Positions 1 through 10,200 of a stretch of 64,000 nt of DNA are shown one piece after another; the first letter of the stretch is position 1; every line of letters begins with the position of its first letter. The stretch lies in NCBI GenBank assembly GCA_019918135.1, contig WBZZ01005849.1, positions 301,501 through 365,500 on the forward strand. The letters are read 5' to 3'. Made by a program: the position numbers and the translations under genes. Origin of the DNA: Paulinella micropora. Its lineage: Eukaryota; Cercozoa; Imbricatea; Euglyphida; Paulinellidae. The notes under the pieces are model-generated. The model was not told the DNA's origin, made no database searches, and saw only the letters and a program-made list of their open reading frames with translations.

Positions 1-1091
1 GCTGCTTTTTCCTGGAGCTTATCTTGTAATAATTTAACACCGCTTTGGAACGCCTCTTGCCAATCGTTGGAGGAATCGGGGCCTGCCATTCTGTTGGCCA
101 GCAAAGTGACGAATACGCCAAGGCTCAGCAACATAGGCAGTGGCCGGTCCTTTTTTTTGTTCAGCAACATAGGCAGTGGCCGGTCCTTTTTTTTGTTCAG
201 CAACATAGGCAGTGGCGGGTCCTTTTTTTTGTTCAGGCTGCTCAACAATTGCAATGAGCGAAGGCTCAGCTCGCTGGCAGATGCGTTAAGATACCCCTCA
301 TAAAAGCCAGCATCGCCCAAGACAACATCCAAGGCCTCCGCATTTGATCTGCTCGAGTCGTGGCGCGTGTAAACAAGAAAATTAGACGGCTTTAGATCAA
401 CCAACACTGCATCGTCACGACGCTGCATTTGGTTTTGTGTCAGCATGTCCTCAAAAAGTGTGGTGTACTTTTCTATGGTTTCGTAAGCCGCTTTCCAGGC
501 CTCAGTACGCTTTTCTGGGGTACGGGACTTATGCTCCAAGAAGGCCCTTAGGTCACCTAAGGGTGCGTACTTAGCCTCTTCGCGAAACAAGTAAAGCGAA
601 TGCCCAACTATTGTATGAAATGCCCGTTCCGACTCCTCCGCTTTTACAATAATGTCGTTTCTTTCAGCTGTAAGCCTTGCGACACAAATCTGTTGCAGAC
701 CCCGTTTCTTGTAATCATCGATGATGGATGAAACCGAACTTTTAAACCTTTGTATAAAATCTATCACTTCATCAGCCGATAATTGCTTGTACTCTGTCTT
801 TTCACAAGCGCTGATTCTGCGTGTGCCCATGGCTTCGTTCCACTTCACTCGTTCTTTCGCGCGGTTCTCGCTGTCGTACACAAAGAAACCGAAGCGATAC
901 ACTTGTGTTCCGGCGGGCGCGGCACAAAAGACAATATTGTATGTGCCCTGTGCTAACCAGCTTGGCTTCGTCCCATTGCTGTGAAATGTACATTTGCCAT
1001 TAGTACATGATTGTGTGTGGCCCAAAGCTTGTTTTTCAAGAATCCGCTGCAGTTCTCCTAGCAGGGTTGTGAGGGTCAAAGGGCCGGCCAT
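1..1091 (-). CDS. Protein-kinase-like protein, 3' end beyond window
   Basis: Reading leftward from an ATG at 1091 the frame stays open to base 1, giving at least 363 residues. A segment near residues 231-241 reads VDLKPSNFLVY, matching the kinase catalytic-loop pattern (Asp, Lys two residues later, Asn five later). It is followed near residue 260 by GDAG in the place of the DFG motif. A stretch near residues 49-56 (GTYNIVF) could be a weak glycine loop. No clear VAIK lysine was placed, so activity is uncertain. A 36-bp tandem repeat adds three copies of a 12-residue unit (NKKKDRPLPMLL) around residues 287-322, followed by a hydrophobic stretch that may be a membrane segment. A C-terminal fragment of a relative lies at 4054-4390. 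The kinase-like assignment rests on the catalytic loop only. Confidence 0.6.
   Translation of the reverse strand, partial: MAGPLTLTTLLGELQRILEKQALGHTQSCTNGKCTFHSNGTKPSWLAQGTYNIVFCAAPAGTQVYRFGFFVYDSENRAKERVKWNEAMGTRRISACEKTEYKQLSADEVIDFIQRFKSSVSSIIDDYKKRGLQQICVARLTAERNDIIVKAEESERAFHTIVGHSLYLFREEAKYAPLGDLRAFLEHKSRTPEKRTEAWKAAYETIEKYTTLFEDMLTQNQMQRRDDAVLVDLKPSNFLVYTRHDSSRSNAEALDVVLGDAGFYEGYLNASASELSLRSLQLLSSLNKKKDPPLPMLLNKKKDRPLPMLLNKKKDRPLPMLLSLGVFVTLLANRMAGPDSSNDWQEAFQSGVKLLQDKLQEKA
125..232. repeat. 36-bp tandem repeat, three copies, inside kinase-like gene
   Basis: Three units with period 36 start at about 126, 162 and 198. They are nearly identical; one base in the third unit changes Arg to Pro. 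As 36 is a multiple of three, the array adds 12-residue units without breaking the frame. Confidence 0.9.
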
Positions 1092-1365
1092 CAGTCTAGG
1101 CACGATCGATCAAGAAAAAAAAGAAAAACTAATCCAAGCTTTTCTCACTCTGTCTCCCTCTCTCTCTCTTTATTATGTTGTCCTTTTTCATGTATAAGAT
1201 TGAAATGGCTGAGGCTAGTGGCGCATTAACCCCCCTCCTCCCTCTCTTCCCCCTCCTTGTCAGCGTCGTCACGACCAGGGGTTCGTCCTGGTACCCTAGC
1301 TTTCCAGGCCGCGTTTTAATTAAAAAAAGACTTGCTAAAAGTCTTGAACATGCCCCCCCCCCCCT
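1092..1365. other. Intergenic region
   Basis: Upstream of the kinase-like gene and downstream of the 1366-2386 gene. It holds a CT-rich tract (about 1150-1170), a C10-11 run near 1352-1363 and AT-rich stretches. No coding potential or clear TATA box was found. Confidence 0.5.
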
Positions 1366-2386
1366 CTAGCGCCGTACTCGTTTGTAGACTCCAATGTCAG
1401 CCGCTTCGGACGAGAGGTGTGTTAAGTACAGAGTCATAGCAGCAGCAAACGTTTCGTCGTCTGACTGAAAAGTCTCCAAGTTGTACACACCTTTCTGAAT
1501 TCTTTTCTTGGCTTTTAAGACTATCCCCCAGCACCTCAAATGGTCCTCGTCGCCTAGGACCGATTCGTTTCTTGCGTTTTGGATAAACTTGAACAAGCTC
1601 CGGTGATCTAATATGTCGTTCGAGTCTCTCTCGCGCCCTCGCCTGGGTCCGTGGCAGCCGGGGGGCACGGGAAGCTGCCGTTCCTTCTTCTCTTCTTCGG
1701 CGGCGACTAAGCCCCCCCGCCCCCCGCCCGCGGGCGCATACAACCAATACAGCACTTGGGCGGCGCGGAACGCTTCTGTATCCCGAGGCAGACGTTCGTG
1801 TAGTGTCGCCGCGGCTTTGTGTTTGCAAGACAGCCTCCTCCGGTGTTTGCATTTCCGGCAGACTGTTTCTCTTTGTGCCCTTGCAAGCGTATCCCAGTAC
1901 GCCTCAGTCCCGGGTGCCGTCGGGGTAGGCTTGAATTGCTCTTGGCGCTGGATAAAGTCACACAAAGCCTGTACATACTGACCCCAAAAGTAGTCAGGGG
2001 CCGCGACTGCAGCGGCCGTATGCGGCTCGCGGGGGGGCGGCAGCCTGCAGCCAATCTCTTATGCTCCGTGCGCGTATAGCTACGACCCCCCTCAAAGCTT
2101 TGATAGGTCGCCTGCAGGACGGCTGCGCAGAGTACTATGTCTTCGTCCTGACAACATGGCACCCCAACAAAGACATGCCCAGAGCGGACTAGAAAGAAAA
2201 AAAGACATCATCGCCAGGGCGTACCTGCGCAAACGCCTGTACTGTACCCCTGCTAGAACTAAAAAATACGTTGAGTTTATCCCAACGTTCAGTGTCATCC
2301 TGGCCAAGCACGTGCATAGTCCTGTCTGAGGCAGTAAATTCCTTGGCCCAGTTGTATAGTCGGCGATGGGTACTGTCTTGTGCCAT
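1366..2386 (-). pseudogene. Unrecognised protein, ORF broken by two one-base shifts
   Basis: An ATG at 2386 starts MAQDSTHRRLYNW. The coding signal moves to a second frame at the A7 run 2197-2203 and to a third at the G7 run 2031-2037, ending at a TAG at 1366. One extra base in each run joins all three pieces into one protein of about 340 residues. The last part has a Cys-rich cluster (CRKCKHRRRLSCKHK) that may bind zinc. No family was recognised. A TATA-like tract lies about 75 bases upstream of the ATG. Two run-associated shifts in one gene suggest either homopolymer sequencing errors or recent decay. Confidence 0.6.
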
Positions 2387-2457
2387 GGCGACGACGAGCC
2401 TGAGAACAAGGAACGAGAAAGGGAGGGGGAGAGCAGAGGCGCGCTTTGCCGGTGTAC

Positions 2458-2478
2458 AAAATATATATATATACACAT
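2458..2478 (-). promoter_or_regulatory. TATA-like element for the 1366-2386 gene
   Basis: An alternating TA tract, about 75 bases upstream of the ATG at 2386 on the minus strand. Other genes in the window have similar boxes 15-90 bases upstream of the start. Confidence 0.5.
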
Positions 2479-2504
2479 TAAAAAGTCTCGACAAGGAAAC
2501 AAGG

Positions 2505-2655
2505 AGGGGGGAGCCCCCCCCCTCCCCGACCTCCACCCCCATTTCTTTGGGCCCAAGAAATGGGGGGTGGTGGGCGCGATATTTACACAAAGCGCAACGG
2601 ACAGTGCAAATGGGTGCGACGAACATGGAGGTCGGGGGGGGGGGGGGGGCAGAGG
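2505..2655. repeat. Intergenic G/C-run palindromes and hairpin
   Basis: A G-run/C-run inverted repeat (2505-2526) is followed by an inverted repeat at about 2536-2567 built on CCCATTTCTT/AAGAAATGGG, then a G run of about 17 near 2634-2650. The tract separates the divergent genes at 2386 and 2769. G-run/C-run palindromes of this type recur in at least seven other intergenic gaps. Confidence 0.7.
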
Positions 2656-2768
2656 CATTTTTCTGCTTTTTGTTTTTGTAAACGGAATATAAGAAAACGA
2701 ACGCCCTTGCTTTCCCCCTTTCACGTTCCTCGTCGTTCTGAGCTACCTCGCCTGGACCTTCGTGTAAC

Positions 2769-3920
2769 ATGGTAGGCAGCCCCGCGGCGGCGCAGCTCGG
2801 GCTCGCGTCCGCCGCCGCGTTCATGTGCGGCATGGCGTGGCTGCTTTGCCTTCAACTGGGAGTCGGCAGCGGACGTCGGCGGCGGACCGCCGTGTTCACG
2901 ACAGTGCGCATCGGGTTCTGGACCACAGCGCACGCGGTCGTTTCGCCGCTTCTCCGCGGCGGGCAAAATGAAGACAGATCCCTACTACTGCCGCTGGCCT
3001 GGCACATGTGGCTAGAGTGCCTAGAACGCTACCCGTACGGGTTGGGCCCTTTGAGCGCACGCAATCCGTGCCATGAATTCAGGTTTCTGCGCCTAGCAGT
3101 GTGCGCAGCCTCGGACGCGCTCGCTGTCGCCACCGAAAACTACTGGCCGCCCAGGGTCTTTTTGCTGATCGCACAGCTGTACGGCGCCTGGTTTCTCTTC
3201 AGCACCAACTCGCATGTACGCCTGCTGCGGCGGTCCGTCGGGGGCGGCGTGGGCGACTCCGCGCGGCGCGCGCGAGCCGCACATGGCCTGTGCTGCTTGC
3301 AGTGCGCCTCTGCATGCTGTGCGGTCCTGCACGCTTTCTACCTCGTGCTCTGGCTCTGGCTAGCGCTGGCGGGCGGGTCCCGGCCTTTCGTAGGGTGGAC
3401 GTTAGGGTTTGTATCCGTCCTGCTACCCATGCCGTGGGTCTACCTCGTTGCCTTCCAACTGCAACAAGACCTGCAGCGTTTGCGTGCAGAGCCAATGCTT
3501 AACATCATCAGGCCAGCGCAAGCAGCGCGTGTCCAGAGCGAGCCGCAGCGGGGCGCCTTTTGTCAGGACGTAGCGCAAGCCACGCCCAACATCGGCACAG
3601 AAGTGGCTGGGGGTCCGCGTGCCGGCGGTCGTTCGAGACTGCGCGCGGTCGTTGACGTCTACACAGCAACGCCCGTCTCAAGGCATCGCCCGCTCATCAG
3701 GCTGCCATTGGCAGCTTCCCCGACGCCGCCCCGGCATCATCACCAGGCTGCCATTGTCAGCGCCCCCGACGCCGCCCGGCATCATCATCAGGCCACCAAG
3801 CCGCAGGCTTGCCGCGCGGGGCGAAGGCTCGGAGGGGGACGCCCCGCCCGAGCTGTCATTCTTCGAGAGAGATTGCGAAACGCCGAGCTACTGCGAAAAA
3901 CTCGAAGCCCTAGCACTTGA
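2769..3920 (+). CDS. Polytopic membrane protein, unrecognised
   Basis: An ATG at 2769 opens 383 residues. Hydrophobic segments are near residues 8-32, 128-146, 172-201 and 206-231, so about four membrane helices are likely. The first could be a signal anchor. A run of four arginines follows it (36-39), which suggests a cytoplasmic loop. The C-terminal third is hydrophilic, rich in Pro, Arg and His, and contains a roughly 50-bp repeat (about 3695-3800) encoding proline- and histidine-rich units. A possible TATA-like box lies near 2684-2692. No family was recognised. Codon use is strongly GC-biased, as in the neighbouring intact genes. Confidence 0.7.
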   Translation: MVGSPAAAQLGLASAAAFMCGMAWLLCLQLGVGSGRRRRTAVFTTVRIGFWTTAHAVVSPLLRGGQNEDRSLLLPLAWHMWLECLERYPYGLGPLSARNPCHEFRFLRLAVCAASDALAVATENYWPPRVFLLIAQLYGAWFLFSTNSHVRLLRRSVGGGVGDSARRARAAHGLCCLQCASACCAVLHAFYLVLWLWLALAGGSRPFVGWTLGFVSVLLPMPWVYLVAFQLQQDLQRLRAEPMLNIIRPAQAARVQSEPQRGAFCQDVAQATPNIGTEVAGGPRAGGRSRLRAVVDVYTATPVSRHRPLIRLPLAASPTPPRHHHQAAIVSAPDAARHHHQATKPQACRAGRRLGGGRPARAVILRERLRNAELLRKTRSPST

Positions 3921-4053
3921 GGGGCAAGCGAAGAACACTGACTGAGAGAGGGGAGGGAGGATGATACACGGGTTCAGAGAGCTGTTCTTTTTTTCTGTTA
4001 TAATTATAGTAATGTGTCAGCATGGTCAGAAAGGTCGCATAGTCTCCCGGCCG

Positions 4054-4390
4054 TCAAAAGCGTAGGTTGGCTACCAAAGCTATAGCCTCCAACAAGAACG
4101 TTGCATCTTTTGCGCTGGCTAACTCTTCGTTGATGATGGCCACCGCAGCGTCGGCTGAGCCTTGGTTATATATATGCGCAACCGCCGCCAGGGTTGCAAA
4201 CATCCCAAGAGCTAGCTTTCTACTCGGCTCTCCATTTCTTAGCAACTCTCCTAGCCATTGCAGGCTCACTTCGCCCGCCGACGCGTTTACGTGGTATTCG
4301 TGCAGGTCCGCAACTCCGAAAAGCACTTGGACAGCTGACCCGTGCGATTTGTAGACAAGAAGATTATGCGGCTTCAGGAGGCGGGCCGAC
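4054..4390 (-). pseudogene. C-terminal fragment of a kinase-like gene
   Basis: The minus-strand frame reads LKPHNLLVYKS, then a segment ending GVADLHEYHVNASAGEVSL. It aligns with LKPSNFLVY...GDAGFYEGYLNASASELSL of the kinase-like gene at 1-1091. Everything before the catalytic loop is missing, and the upstream sequence is unrelated. It ends in a TGA at 4054. It lacks the tandem repeat of its relative, so the repeat probably expanded later. Read as a truncated duplicate. Confidence 0.65.
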
Positions 4391-4492
4391 CCCTGCCCCC
4401 CTAGTCCCTTGCCTCTTCCTTCCTCCCTCCCGCGCCCTCTCTCTCTCTCTCTCCTTCACTTCTTTCCTTCCCTAGCGACTAGTAGGTTTTCT

Positions 4493-4500
4493 GTATATAA
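4493..4500 (+). promoter_or_regulatory. TATA box for the 4511 glycoprotein-like ORF
   Basis: TATATAA lies about 15 bases upstream of the ATG at 4511. This is a very short leader, as for the gene at 45063. Confidence 0.55.
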
Positions 4501-4510
4501 AACCTACCTT

Positions 4511-5316
4511 ATGAAACAAGCATTATTTCTTTGGGTTTTCCTAGTGCTGTGCGGACAGCTATTGGCGGCGGGTAGAGTCCACCACTCCTCTTATAGGAGC
4601 AGCCGCACTATCAGCGCCTCGCCTAGGAGCAGCGCCTCGCTTTGGAGCAGTAGCGGCGCTGTGTACTCACTGACTACAAGCAGAGCAGGCGACGCTCAGA
4701 GTACCGGACGTGCTTCAAAATCGATTCGTTGCTGCAAAGATAAAAATATCCGAGATTTAAGTTGGAGGCAGGCCAACTCTTCAAACGGAACCGTGATTCT
4801 AGGTTCTGTCAGACCTTTTGATCATGAGGCGGCTACAAAATGCCAGTTCCTGCACAAGCTCAACTTTTATTACAAACCTGCTGAAAGCTATAACGTGACG
4901 AGCCTAACCCTACAGCTGAGCGATTCGCTGAGATGGGGCAGCGACGAGGACAGCGAGGATGTGTACTGCAGGAACCATGGTGTACAGAAGCGATTCTATT
5001 GATAAAGCCCGAAAGCGCTGGGAAGACCTACAGCTCAGCTGGCAGGTTGGCTGCAACGGATCGTGCAATATCTCCTACGCCATCAATGCTGCGTGTCAAC
5101 CCAAGAGCGCCTATAGCGCCATCCTGGCTTTCTTCATCATCCTTTTACTTTTTGCTGCATGTTTCTGTGTGTGTTGCTTATCTTCAGGATGACGGTCCTT
5201 GTCATGCTCTTGTGCTTGCCGTTGCCGCTGTGCTGTTTGGTATTGTGGCGCTATTTATCTACGCATACCCGCCATTCATCACCAAACCTACTAGGGTAGG
5301 TTTGGTGATGTCATAA
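4511..5316 (+). pseudogene. Secreted/membrane glycoprotein relative, frameshifted
   Basis: An ATG at 4511 begins with a clear signal peptide (LFLWVFLVLCGQLLAAG). The ectodomain is Ser-rich at first and has several N-glycosylation sequons (NSS, NGT, NVT, NGS, NIS). The coding signal changes frame between about 4955 and 4985 and again near 5165-5185. The second frame carries RKRWEDLQLSW and a membrane helix; the third carries a second helix and ends at 5316. The order of signal peptide, ectodomain, R-R-x-x-W-x-x-x-x-LSF/W motif, helix, short loop and helix matches the intact proteins at 39203-39913 and 42303-43028. It is probably a diverged third member of that family. The shifts are not in mononucleotide runs. 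Confidence 0.6.
5277..5310. terminator. Long perfect hairpin at the 3' end of the 4511 ORF
   Basis: Two perfect 15-base arms starting CATCACC and ending GGTGATG flank a four-base centre. The hairpin covers the last codons of the third frame. A role in transcript 3'-end formation is possible but unproven. Confidence 0.5.
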
Positions 5317-5445
5317 ACCGGTAGTCATCGGTTAATGGCGAAAAAAACATTACACAATTACAGGGGTCAGAACCCTTTTTTGAAGCGCTCTTACTAAATT
5401 TCTGTAGCAGGTTCTTGCCCTGTTCGTTTAAGATGCCGGGCAGTG

Positions 5446-5718
5446 CTACCCCTGCTCAGGACCATACCAGACCACACAGGCGCCGTTGCTATTATAGTTG
5501 GAATAAAAGTAGCGGGTCGACGAGAGCCGAAAGCTTCGCCGTTGATTGGAGAGGATATCGTACAAGTTATCAGGACAAGCTCCGCTTGTTACAAACCAGT
5601 GGAAACAGTCTCGGGGAGAGCCCCGTCGCCGTCGCGGGGCTTTGGCAAATGGGGGAGAGGAAGCTGCCCGGAAAGCATGTCCCCTTCTCTCTCGCAGGGC
5701 TCTTTTTGATGCTCCCAC
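5446..5718 (-). pseudogene. Duplicate fragment of the adhesin C-terminus
   Basis: The minus strand contains [17 protein letters not shown], nearly the same as [17 protein letters not shown] in the neighbouring adhesin (bases about 6137-6190). The flanking residues also correspond loosely. The DNA matches closely over about 5480-5540. No start or full domain is present, so it is a remnant of a local duplication about 0.65 kb beyond the end of the intact gene's matching segment. Confidence 0.6.
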
Positions 5719-5803
5719 TGTACATGCTTTAATAAATGTTGACTAGGAGGTATCTGCCTGTCGCGCACACAGAATCTTCCGCAGTCCTAGCTCGGAGTCG
5801 CGA

Positions 5804-8800
5804 TTACGCACGATGCATGTAGAACAGGCACCCATATACTGGCGCGGAACTAGTTTGGCTATCCCAAGTGCCAATAAATTCTACAGAAGGATTCATTACG
5901 TGAGGACATGCGCTGCAGTCATAAATGAACAGGCCGCTGTCGTAAGTTCGAAGACCATAAACCCTCCACATGACGCAGAGAGGAGCCTCAGTCGCGCTTC
6001 TGTAGTAGAGCAAGACATACTTCATATCATAACCCTCTCTCGTGCCGCTTGCACTGTACAATTGGTGGGTAAAAAGGAAGTTGGTGTTTGTGTTGCTTGG
6101 CGCAGCAGTTGAGAAGAAGATCCAGTTATTGTTGTTGCTAATAAAGTTGGAATAAAAGTAGCGAGTCGACGAGAGCCGCAAGCTGTTCCAATTATTAGTG
6201 AGGGAGACAGAGGACGAGTAAAAGTAATCCGGACAATCTACGCCCTGTACGATATAGAAGCGGCTGCCCGCGTTCCCGCCATCATTCGCCGCGCAGTACG
6301 TTTTAGTGGACACTATGCGCAGCCTGACTTTGCCATCAAACCAGTTGAGACACTCTCGGAAAATCCCTGTCGTAATCACATCCCTGTTGTAACAGGTCGA
6401 ACACGGATGACCAGTACCAGCAGCACAATCTTTACAAGGCGAAGGGCTCCCACACACACCGCCACAGGTCCAGCTGCTTTTGGTATAGTCACCTGTCGCA
6501 CATTCGTTATTATCTATGCACGTGCCGCCACCCGGGCTGCTGCCTGGCGGGCACGGGCTTCTGGTCGGTGTGCGGCTTGGGCTTGCGGTCTGCGATGGCG
6601 AGGGGGTTGGCGTGAAGGAAATGGTCGGCGTGACCGAGCTGGTTGGCGTGACCGAAATGGTCGGCGTGACCGAATTGGTCGGGCTCGGAGAGGAGCTCCT
6701 CGGGGACGAAGTGCGAGTTGGCGTCACTGAACTCGTTGTCGAGACGGAGGCCGAGGCAGAGGCACACCACGTCGGGTGGTAAACTGTGAGCCGCAGCTCA
6801 TTTAGGTGCATATTACCGCGGAAATAGCCGTTACCGCAACCTACCCCAAACGGTCCACTCGTGGGCAACTTGTAAAACATCATTGGGACGATTATCTTAT
6901 AGTTCAAGTAGTACTGATAAGGCGTCGCAAGCTCCAGAGCATTCGATTGTTTGCAAAAAGGAGTGGTGCCGGTATTGACGCGCCCCCCGTCCAGGTCTAC
7001 GTTGGTATTGTTGAGATAAGCTACGTAGTACCAGCTGACGCTATCGTTAGAGCCCGCAATGTATAGCTGTGCCGGGCCCCCGTATTCCAGAAAGGTGCCT
7101 GGTATAGTGGAGCAAATACCCAGCGGGCCGAGCCTGGCAGCTGTTGTTGAAGACCTCAGGTACAGTGCCTGTCCCGTAACGGAACCTGAATGCGCCGCCG
7201 GCGCGTTCAGAATTGTGTGCGGTATTTGCGTAGTTTGACAATAGTATATGTTGCTGCTGGCATTGTACGCGTACTGTACGATGTAGTCTTCCGGGAGAAA
7301 ACCGATATGCTTTGTCAGGTTGTCATTATCCATAGCCATATATGCAATCGGATTTGTGCTCCCGGAAATGCTCCAACCGCTGCTGGGGTTAGTAACGAAG
7401 TTGTCTGCCAAGGTCCCGGTGTTGTCAAAGAACAGGTCCAGGGCGTAGTTGCTGGCGCAGAACCACGACGGCGTGGTCGACACGGTGACCGAAGCCGAGC
7501 CGGTCGGCGTCTGCGTAGCAGAGTTGGTCGGCGAGCTAGACACAGATGGCGACCTAGACAAAGACACCGACACCGAGCTGCTCACTGACGCCGAGCTGGT
7601 CACCGACGCAGAGCGGGTCGCCGACACCGAGCTGGACACCGACACCGAGCTAGACACCGACGCCGAGTGGGTCGCCGACACCGAGCTGGACACCGACACC
7701 GAGCTAGACACCGACGCCGAGCTGGACACTGAAACTGACCTAGTCACCGACACCGAGCTGGTCACCGACACCGAGCTGGACACTGACACCGAGCTGCTCG
7801 GCACTGATGCCGAGCTGGTCACCGGCGCCGAGCTGCTCACCGACACCGAGCTGGACGGCGACGCCGAGCTGCTCACCGACGCCGAGCTGGACAGCGACGC
7901 CGAACTGCTCACCGACGCCAAGCTGGTCACCGACGCCGAGCTGGACACCGACGCCGAGCTGGTCACCGACGCCGAGCTGGTCACCGACGCCGAGCTGCTC
8001 ACCGACGCCAAGCTGCTCACCGACGCCGAGCTGGACAGCGACACCGAGCTGGACAGCGACGCCGAGCTGCTCCCCGACGCCGAGCTGCTCCCCGACGCCG
8101 AGCTGGTCACCGACGCCGAGCTGCTCACCGACACCGAGCTAGTCACCGACACCGAGCTGGACACTGACACCGAGCTGCTCACTGACGCCGAGCTGGACAC
8201 CGACGCCGAGCTGGACACCGACGCCGAGCTGCTCACCGACGCCGAGCTGCTCACCGACGTTGAGCTGCTCACTGACGCAGAGCTGCTCACTGACGCCGAG
8301 CTGGACACCGACGCCGGGCTGTACACTGACACTGAGCTGGTCGCCGACACTGAGTTGGACACTGAAGCCGGCCTGGACACCAACACTAAGCTGGTCGTCG
8401 ACGCAGAGTTGTTCACCGACACTGAGTTGAACACTGACGCCGAGCTGGACACCGATACGTAGGTGGACACAGACACCGAGCTAGAGCGAGAAGCTGAGCC
8501 AGAGTGGCTCTGCGAAGGCCAGCTATCCATGCACGCGCGGGGGGCCTGGGACTTTGGCAGCACAGACCCGCGCGTTAGGCCCTCGCATAGGGCCGCGGTG
8601 GCGTGTGGGTTCATGGGCGCTACCGTCCAGTTGCGCAGGTCCTGTACCAACACGGGTGCGCCGGACAGCATTCCGCTTGCGTCTTGCAGGCTGTCTGGCC
8701 TCCAGCGAGACAAGTCTGCCCCGAGCAGGGATGCGTTCGCAAACATGCCGCTGGCGTTCACAACCCGCGATATGTTCCAATTTGCCAGTCCGGGCAGCGC

Positions 8801-9556
8801 AGTGGTCTGCGTGCCGCGGAACATGTACGCCGTATCTAGCACGCGCGACAGGTCCCAGCTCGTGACGTTAGCAAACTTGAGGCACGGCGAGTCCGCAAAG
8901 GCCGCGCGAGTGCTGGTCAGCGACGCACGCACTCGCAGCCCCGACACGTCGAAGCACGCGGCCCGCGACAGCCCCGCGAAGCTGAAGGCCAGGCTCTGCA
9001 AACCCGTCGTGTCCAACTGGTCCAGGGGTGGCAGCCACTCCAACGCGGTCTCGCTGTAGAAGTGTTGCCCCGTCTCGGCCGCGAGCTGCAGCCCGCCCCA
9101 CTGCAGCACTTTGCGCAAGGCAACCCCCCCGCCACCACCGTGCTGTGCCCGCCACTCCCATGTCATAGCCCACGCCGGCAGCCGGCCGCGCACTACCACC
9201 AAGAACACGCCGCCGTCAGTAAAAGTGTGGCTGCACGGCCCCAACAGCGCGCTGCACTGCTCCGCGGCCCCTCCATGCTCCCAGAAAATTTCCCACACAC
9301 CGGCTACCGACGCAGACGCTCGCCGGCGCCTCTTGCCAGCCCTGGCGGCCCCGTTGGCGCCTGCGGCGGGCAGCGTCCAGTTGTCGCCCGCCGCGCTCAC
9401 CGACAGCTCCAGCACCAAGTCGCCGGGCTCAACCACAGACAGATCATACGGACAATACGCGCGCAATAGCAACGGCAGCAAGGCGGCTAGCAACACGCGC
9501 AGCCACCCCGCCTTGCTGCCGGGAACTAGGTTCGGCTGCAGCATTAGCATTCCCAT
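5804..9556 (-). CDS. Large secreted Ser/Thr-rich adhesin-like protein
   Basis: An ATG at 9556 opens 1,250 residues. Residues about 17-36 form a signal peptide core. Residues about 190-330 contain BspA/DUF285-like repeats (for example [28 protein letters not shown]). Residues about 350-690 are a low-complexity stalk of SVSSSA-type hexads, encoded by an 18-bp repeat. A globular Cys-containing region follows, then a second Ser/Thr/Pro stalk (about 930-1010). A Cys-rich EGF-like segment ([10 protein letters not shown]) precedes a last globular domain. No C-terminal membrane helix or anchor is evident. The layout resembles surface adhesins or mucin-like proteins. A virion or cell-surface role is inferred. 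The frame is intact despite more than 1 kb of repeats. Confidence 0.8.
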   Translation of the reverse strand: MGMLMLQPNLVPGSKAGWLRVLLAALLPLLLRAYCPYDLSVVEPGDLVLELSVSAAGDNWTLPAAGANGAARAGKRRRRASASVAGVWEIFWEHGGAAEQCSALLGPCSHTFTDGGVFLVVVRGRLPAWAMTWEWRAQHGGGGGVALRKVLQWGGLQLAAETGQHFYSETALEWLPPLDQLDTTGLQSLAFSFAGLSRAACFDVSGLRVRASLTSTRAAFADSPCLKFANVTSWDLSRVLDTAYMFRGTQTTALPGLANWNISRVVNASGMFANASLLGADLSRWRPDSLQDASGMLSGAPVLVQDLRNWTVAPMNPHATAALCEGLTRGSVLPKSQAPRACMDSWPSQSHSGSASRSSSVSVSTYVSVSSSASVFNSVSVNNSASTTSLVLVSRPASVSNSVSATSSVSVYSPASVSSSASVSSSASVSSSTSVSSSASVSSSASVSSSASVSSSASVSSSVSVSSSVSVTSSVSVSSSASVTSSASGSSSASGSSSASLSSSVSLSSSASVSSLASVSSSASVTSSASVTSSASVSSSASVTSLASVSSSASLSSSASVSSSASPSSSVSVSSSAPVTSSASVPSSSVSVSSSVSVTSSVSVTRSVSVSSSASVSSSVSVSSSVSATHSASVSSSVSVSSSVSATRSASVTSSASVSSSVSVSLSRSPSVSSSPTNSATQTPTGSASVTVSTTPSWFCASNYALDLFFDNTGTLADNFVTNPSSGWSISGSTNPIAYMAMDNDNLTKHIGFLPEDYIVQYAYNASSNIYYCQTTQIPHTILNAPAAHSGSVTGQALYLRSSTTAARLGPLGICSTIPGTFLEYGGPAQLYIAGSNDSVSWYYVAYLNNTNVDLDGGRVNTGTTPFCKQSNALELATPYQYYLNYKIIVPMMFYKLPTSGPFGVGCGNGYFRGNMHLNELRLTVYHPTWCASASASVSTTSSVTPTRTSSPRSSSPSPTNSVTPTISVTPTSSVTPTISFTPTPSPSQTASPSRTPTRSPCPPGSSPGGGTCIDNNECATGDYTKSSWTCGGVCGSPSPCKDCAAGTGHPCSTCYNRDVITTGIFRECLNWFDGKVRLRIVSTKTYCAANDGGNAGSRFYIVQGVDCPDYFYSSSVSLTNNWNSLRLSSTRYFYSNFISNNNNWIFFSTAAPSNTNTNFLFTHQLYSASGTREGYDMKYVLLYYRSATEAPLCVMWRVYGLRTYDSGLFIYDCSACPHVMNPSVEFIGTWDSQTSSAPVYGCLFYMHRA
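7520..8510. repeat. 18-bp tandem repeat array encoding the Ser-rich stalk
   Basis: About 50 degenerate copies of an 18-bp unit resemble GACGCCGAGCTGGTCACC on the plus strand. On the minus strand each unit encodes six residues rich in Ser and Val. All changes keep the frame. Such arrays usually vary in copy number between strains. Confidence 0.85.
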
Positions 9557-9789
9557 CTCCTTACTATACAGATACTACTAAATGTACCCCACCCCTCACT
9601 GGCATGGCCGGGGAGGAAGGGGGCGCGGGGGAAAAGTGGGACTGCTTCTCCTTCCTCTCCCCCCCCCCCCGTTTGTTCTATCTATCTGCTTCTCCTTCCT
9701 CTCCCGTTTGTTCTATCTCGGTTTTAGAGGGAGCGAGGGGAGAAAATGCAAGGGGCTCTTTGTTTTTGAAACTTTTTAAAAAAAGGTAA

Positions 9790-10200
9790 ATGATTAAGTG
9801 CAACCACCATGCGAGCCACGGGGTGTTTTGCCGGGGTCGTGTTTTAATGATTGAGGGCGAAAGGTGGGAGGCCTTGCAGACGGCGCGGTTGGTTCCTGTG
9901 GAGCTGGTTCCGAAAAGCATGGCGCGGATCTGCCGCCAGGTCAGCGCGGACTATCTCTTGTGGCTCACCCCCAGTCTGCCCAGCCCGCCCAGCCCGCTAG
10001 CGCGGGCTGGAGGGGACAAGGCAGGGGGGCTCGAGGGGCAGCATGATTCACCCCGGGATAATAACTGCAGGGCGTGCCTGATTGACAGCCAACACAACGT
10101 GCACTTTCTGACGATGGCTCAGCTGCGCACAATCTTTGGAAATATCCCCCCGATCTTCGAGCCGCAACACAGTCCTGAGCCCGCTGGCGCAGAGGGCTGA
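9790..10200 (+). CDS. Small hypothetical protein
   Basis: An ATG at 9790 gives 136 residues. The first 60 are not low complexity (for example RWEALQTARLVPVELVPKS). The middle (about 58-78) overlaps a degenerate palindromic tract (9985-10055, with the arms CCCGC/GCGGG). The C-terminal part has a Cys pair (CRAC). No family was recognised. Convergent with the gene ending at 10706. An alternative is chance open sequence, as the leader has no clear TATA box. Confidence 0.4.
   Translation: MIKCNHHASHGVFCRGRVLMIEGERWEALQTARLVPVELVPKSMARICRQVSADYLLWLTPSLPSPPSPLARAGGDKAGGLEGQHDSPRDNNCRACLIDSQHNVHFLTMAQLRTIFGNIPPIFEPQHSPEPAGAEG

Noticed and set aside
127..540. CRISPR-like array from the spaced repeats near the left end
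   Set aside because: The 36-bp units are directly adjacent with no spacers and lie in frame inside a kinase-like gene.
2189..2222. Possible 36-base GT-AG intron in the 1366-2386 gene
   Set aside because: Splicing it would lead to a TAG within 20 codons, while one extra base in the A7 run gives a long continuous frame.
7449..8462. Long plus-strand ORF of Asp/Glu/Leu/Thr hexads inside the adhesin
   Set aside because: It is the complement of the 18-bp stalk repeat. The minus-strand frame has a signal peptide and flanking domains, whereas the plus-strand one is only repeat.
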